The notes below the pieces were generated by a model. The model did no database searches. It saw nothing but the letters and a program-made list of their open reading frames with translations, and had not been told where the DNA came from. A program made the position numbers and the translations under genes. Shown piece by piece: positions 6,345 to 8,004 of a stretch of 8,004 nt of DNA; the stretch's first letter is position 1, and each line of letters opens with the position of its first letter. Origin of the DNA: DASRHY01 sp046765875 (GTDB taxonomy: Bacteria > Actinomycetota > Actinomycetes > Propionibacteriales > Kribbellaceae). The DNA lies in assembly GCA_046765875.1 (NCBI GenBank), contig JBKPSJ010000407.1, positions 1 to 8,004 on the forward strand, written 5' to 3'.

Positions 6345-6374
6345 ACCCGAATACACCGTCATCTGTGAAGAGCC
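6345..6374 (-). repeat. ISL3 terminal inverted repeat (transposase-proximal, outer right end)
   Basis: Read on the minus strand it begins GGCTCTTCACAG with the second block GGTGTATTCG. The first 12 bases are identical to the outer left end at 1499. Confidence 0.85.
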
Positions 6375-6382
6375 GCCAATCT
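6375..6382. repeat. Right 8-bp target-site duplication (GCCAATCT)
   Basis: It directly follows the outer ISL3 end at 6374 and is identical, in the same orientation, to 1491-1498. Confidence 0.85.
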
Positions 6383-6457
6383 GCGCGCCTTACGAGCGGA
6401 CCGGCTCACCGATCATCAGTCCTAGCATCTTCGGTGATTTGGAGGCGTTCCTTAAGG

Positions 6458-7203
6458 GGCTCTTCCGAGTTCCGGTGGGGGTGAGCGGCGCGCCGGTGAG
6501 CGCGTGATTGTGCGGGAGGTCGGGGTCGAGGCCTCCAAGATCGGTAGCGACCAAGCTCACCGTTCCGGAAGGCCTCGACTTGTCCGAGCCTACGGCCGCT
6601 GCTGCGTGCTGCCATCCCGACTCGTCGTACTGCTCGCGTTGCGATCTGCTCGTCGGTCTCGACGGGCTGCGTGTGACCGGTGTCGAGTGTGATGTCGAGG
6701 CTGGCGTGCTGACCGTGCGAGGGGAGTCTGCGCCGGGGCCGGTGGGCTGCCTTGGGTGCGGGGTGATCGCCCACAGCCATGGCCGCCGCGAGGTTCGGCT
6801 GGTCGATGCGCCGTGCTTCGACCGCTCGGTGCGGCTGGTGTGGCGCAAGCGGACCTGGCGCTGCATCGAACCGTCGTGCCCGGTCAGGGTGTTCACCGAG
6901 CAGGACGAACGGATCGCGGCGCCGCGGGCGCTGCTGACCACGCGGGCGTGCTGGTGGGCGATCAACCAGATCCGACGCGAGCACGCCTCGGTCACCGGGA
7001 TCGCCCGACAACTCGGTACGACCTGGAACACCGTATGGTCCTCGATCCGGCCGCTGCTGGTCGCGATGGCTGATGACGAGACCCGGTTCGCCGGCGTGAC
7101 CCGGCTCGGCGTCGACGAACACGTGTGGCACCACGTCTCCGAACTCCCGATCGCCGACGGCGGCCGTGGACCCAAGCAGCTGACCGGGATGGTCGACCTA
7201 GTC
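6458..7203 (+). mobile_element. Second ISL3-family element, right part missing
   Basis: It starts with an ISL3-type end, GGCTCTTCCGAG, at 6458, followed by a leader of 122 nt, the characteristic hairpin and an ISL3 transposase reading frame. Transposase similarity stops abruptly at about 7200 in the middle of the catalytic domain. No matching distal end (AAGAGCC on the plus strand) is found from there to the end of the window. It belongs to a different ISL3 subgroup from the composite unit's copies, since the proteins share only the overall fold and key motifs. The right boundary is approximate. Confidence 0.75.
6525..6579 (+). promoter_or_regulatory. Leader hairpin abutting the transposase start (second ISL3 type)
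   Basis: GTCGAGGCCT (6525-6534) and AGGCCTCGAC (6570-6579) form a perfect 10-bp stem ending one base before the TTG at 6580. The arm offset (45 nt) equals that in the other two ISL3 leaders, but one T-A pair is replaced by C-G. An inner CGGT/ACCG stem replaces the GGATGA/TCATCC stem. The ribosome-binding site GGAAGG (6567-6572) overlaps the right arm. Confidence 0.65.
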
Positions 7204-7221
7204 GGCTTGCCGATCCCGTAG
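6580..7221 (+). pseudogene. ISL3-family transposase, C-terminally truncated
   Basis: From the TTG at 6580 (GGAAGG 7 bases upstream) the frame encodes 213 residues. Visible: zinc ribbon C-L-G-C at 57-60 with a second Cys pair at 95 and 100, a helix-turn-helix region at about 131-155 (V-T-G-I-A-R-Q-L-G), and the first catalytic Asp in L-G-V-D-E-H-V-W (Asp179). Family members continue for roughly another 200 residues with the second Asp and the Glu; here the protein leaves the family after L-T-G-M-V-D-L (about residue 207) and stops at 7219-7221. It therefore lacks two of three catalytic residues and cannot transpose, though the DNA-binding half could still bind ISL3 ends. An earlier TTG at 6508 in the same frame lies upstream of the hairpin and is unlikely. 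Confidence 0.8.
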
Positions 7222-7336
7222 GGACGCCTCTGGTGTTCTTGACATGGGCCGTGGTGGCGGACCAATCGGGCGGCAAGGGGACGGCGAGGTAGTCACGTTC
7301 GCATTGATCCTGGCTAAGCGACGGTAATGGCGCCGC

Positions 7337-8004
7337 TCAGAACTCGTCGGCACCGGCAACCTGACCGATGGGAAACAGGTGCCGAGTTGCGGCACAGACT
7401 GTCTCCAACGCGTGCACAGGCGTGTCCTCGGTGCTGTAGCTCGTACGCAACACCTGAACGATCCATTCGTCAGGCTCAAGGTCTAGCGTCTCGCGTTCGA
7501 AGATCGTCGCCCGGCGGGAGATCAGGAACTCTTCGGCCCGACCGAACGTGTATCCAAGTTCGTCGAGGGCTGCCTGGAGGGTGGGGCGCACGAACTCGGG
7601 TTCGTTCATCCTGGTGTGGGCGAACAGATCGGCTCGAAAGTAAGACGTGGCGATTCGAACAGGGACGTCGTTCGCAAACATCAGCTTGCGTCGGGCGACG
7701 ACATCGTCGCCGGCTTCGACGCGAAGGGCGGCGGCGACATGCTCCGTTGCAGGTTCGAGACCGATGTACAGCATCTTCCGATCGGCTCTTATGCCCTGAC
7801 GCTCAGCCTCGACCAGATAGAGGCTTACACTGCCTCGCACCGACGGTGGGGTTGGGATGCTGCGCTGGACAAGAACCCTCGGCGCATGGTCCGCAGGTGG
7901 CTCAGGTGCCTTGGCTGTGGGGCCCTTCGCGATCTGAGTGATACGTGGTGGCGTAACGCCTAGGGCGGCGGCGATCTGCTCGCGAGACATGCCATGTTCC
8001 CGGG
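7337..8004 (-). CDS. Transcriptional regulator with UTRA effector domain, 5'-partial
   Basis: The frame stays open to the window edge (R-E-H-G precede the ATG at 7990), and the helix-turn-helix would start before that ATG, so the true start is probably outside. Counting from the ATG at 7990, residues 3-24 (R-E-Q-I-A-A-A-L-G-V-T-P-P-R-I-T-Q-I) look like a helix-turn-helix. A Pro/Ala-rich linker covers about 24-50. Residues of about 70-210 resemble the UTRA ligand-binding domain of the HutC/GntR group (V-V-A-R-R-K-L-M-F-A-N-D-V-P-V, then A-T-S-Y-F and E-E-F-L-I-S-R-R-A-T). Such proteins repress or activate genes in response to a small molecule. The DNA-binding part does not look like the usual GntR winged helix. 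No target genes are visible; the neighbour on the left is only IS debris, and the gene's own promoter is outside the window. Confidence 0.75.
   Translation of the reverse strand, partial: REHGMSREQIAAALGVTPPRITQIAKGPTAKAPEPPADHAPRVLVQRSIPTPPSVRGSVSLYLVEAERQGIRADRKMLYIGLEPATEHVAAALRVEAGDDVVARRKLMFANDVPVRIATSYFRADLFAHTRMNEPEFVRPTLQAALDELGYTFGRAEEFLISRRATIFERETLDLEPDEWIVQVLRTSYSTEDTPVHALETVCAATRHLFPIGQVAGADEF

Larger units (their letters stand above)
1499..6374. mobile_element. Composite ISL3-bounded transposon carrying a desaturase and two membrane-protein genes
   Basis: The unit is bounded by two ISL3 terminal repeats in inverted orientation, both being the transposase-proximal end of their element (GGCTCTTCACAG at 1499 on the plus strand; the same 12 bases on the minus strand ending at 6374). 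A perfect 8-bp direct repeat, GCCAATCT, lies immediately outside. The left arm is a 5' fragment of an ISL3 element and the right arm is a full copy on the opposite strand. Between them are three plus-strand cargo genes. The inner flank of the right IS (CCTTGACA before 4931) does not match the outer octamer, so the right IS did not insert here on its own; the whole 4.9-kb unit appears to have moved together. The transposase of the right copy could act on both outer ends. Present mobility is unproven. Confidence 0.8.
4931..6374 (-). mobile_element. Complete ISL3-family insertion sequence (right arm of the composite unit)
   Basis: A 1444-bp element with imperfect terminal inverted repeats: 4931-4960 begins GGCTCTTCATAATCC and the opposite end, read on the minus strand from 6374, begins GGCTCTTCACAGATG. 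Both share GGCTCTTCA plus a second block GGTGTA.TCG. It carries one transposase gene. Its flanks are CCTTGACA (4923-4930) and GCCAATCT (6375-6382), which do not match, so it lacks a target duplication of its own; the right octamer instead pairs with the one at 1491. Confidence 0.9.

Noticed and set aside
6390..7265. Minus-strand frames of 291 and 242 codons opposite the second ISL3
   Set aside because: Antisense shadows; the plus strand encodes a clear ISL3 zinc ribbon, helix-turn-helix and first catalytic Asp.

Overview
The window looks like chromosome or plasmid DNA of a high-GC Gram-positive bacterium (Actinomycetota). This rests on strongly GC-biased third codon positions, GTG and TTG starts, ISL3-family transposases, a Q-x-x-H-H acyl-lipid desaturase, and a VC0807-like membrane protein. 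Genus cannot be fixed from the sequence alone. The region is clearly accessory: four of the seven coding or formerly coding units are mobile DNA or cargo carried by it.

Layout. (1) Positions 1-1405 (+): the end of an operon, holding a small acidic protein of unknown function (5' end probably outside the window) and, overlapping it by 8 bases, a soluble ComEC-like metallo-beta-lactamase-fold hydrolase. (2) Positions 1491-6382: what appears to be a composite transposon. Its outer boundaries are two ISL3-type terminal inverted repeats facing outward (starting at 1499 and ending at 6374), flanked by a perfect 8-bp direct repeat, GCCAATCT (1491-1498 and 6375-6382), the target duplication length expected for ISL3. 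The left arm is a truncated ISL3 (about 1499-1760) and the right arm is a complete ISL3 (4931-6374, transposase on the minus strand). Cargo between them, all on the plus strand: a fatty acid desaturase (1905-2951), a small two-segment membrane protein (3350-3703) and a VC0807-like multi-pass membrane protein (4061-4804). (3) Positions 6458-about 7203 (+): a second, different ISL3 element with its left end intact and its right half missing. (4) Positions 7337-8004 (-): a transcriptional regulator with a UTRA effector domain, cut by the window edge.

How the parts relate. The right-hand ISL3 encodes an apparently intact DDE transposase (Asp171, Asp239 or Asp260, Glu401), the likely source of activity for moving the whole unit through its two outer ends. 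The cargo is membrane-themed (lipid desaturation plus two integral membrane proteins), suggesting a transferable envelope function, but that is inference.

The most notable regulatory structure is a 55-nt hairpin directly abutting the transposase start codon in all three ISL3 copies, including the truncated ones. It has identical geometry (10-bp outer stem, arms offset by exactly 45 nt), contains the ribosome-binding site in its right arm, and shows a compensatory base-pair change between the two ISL3 types.
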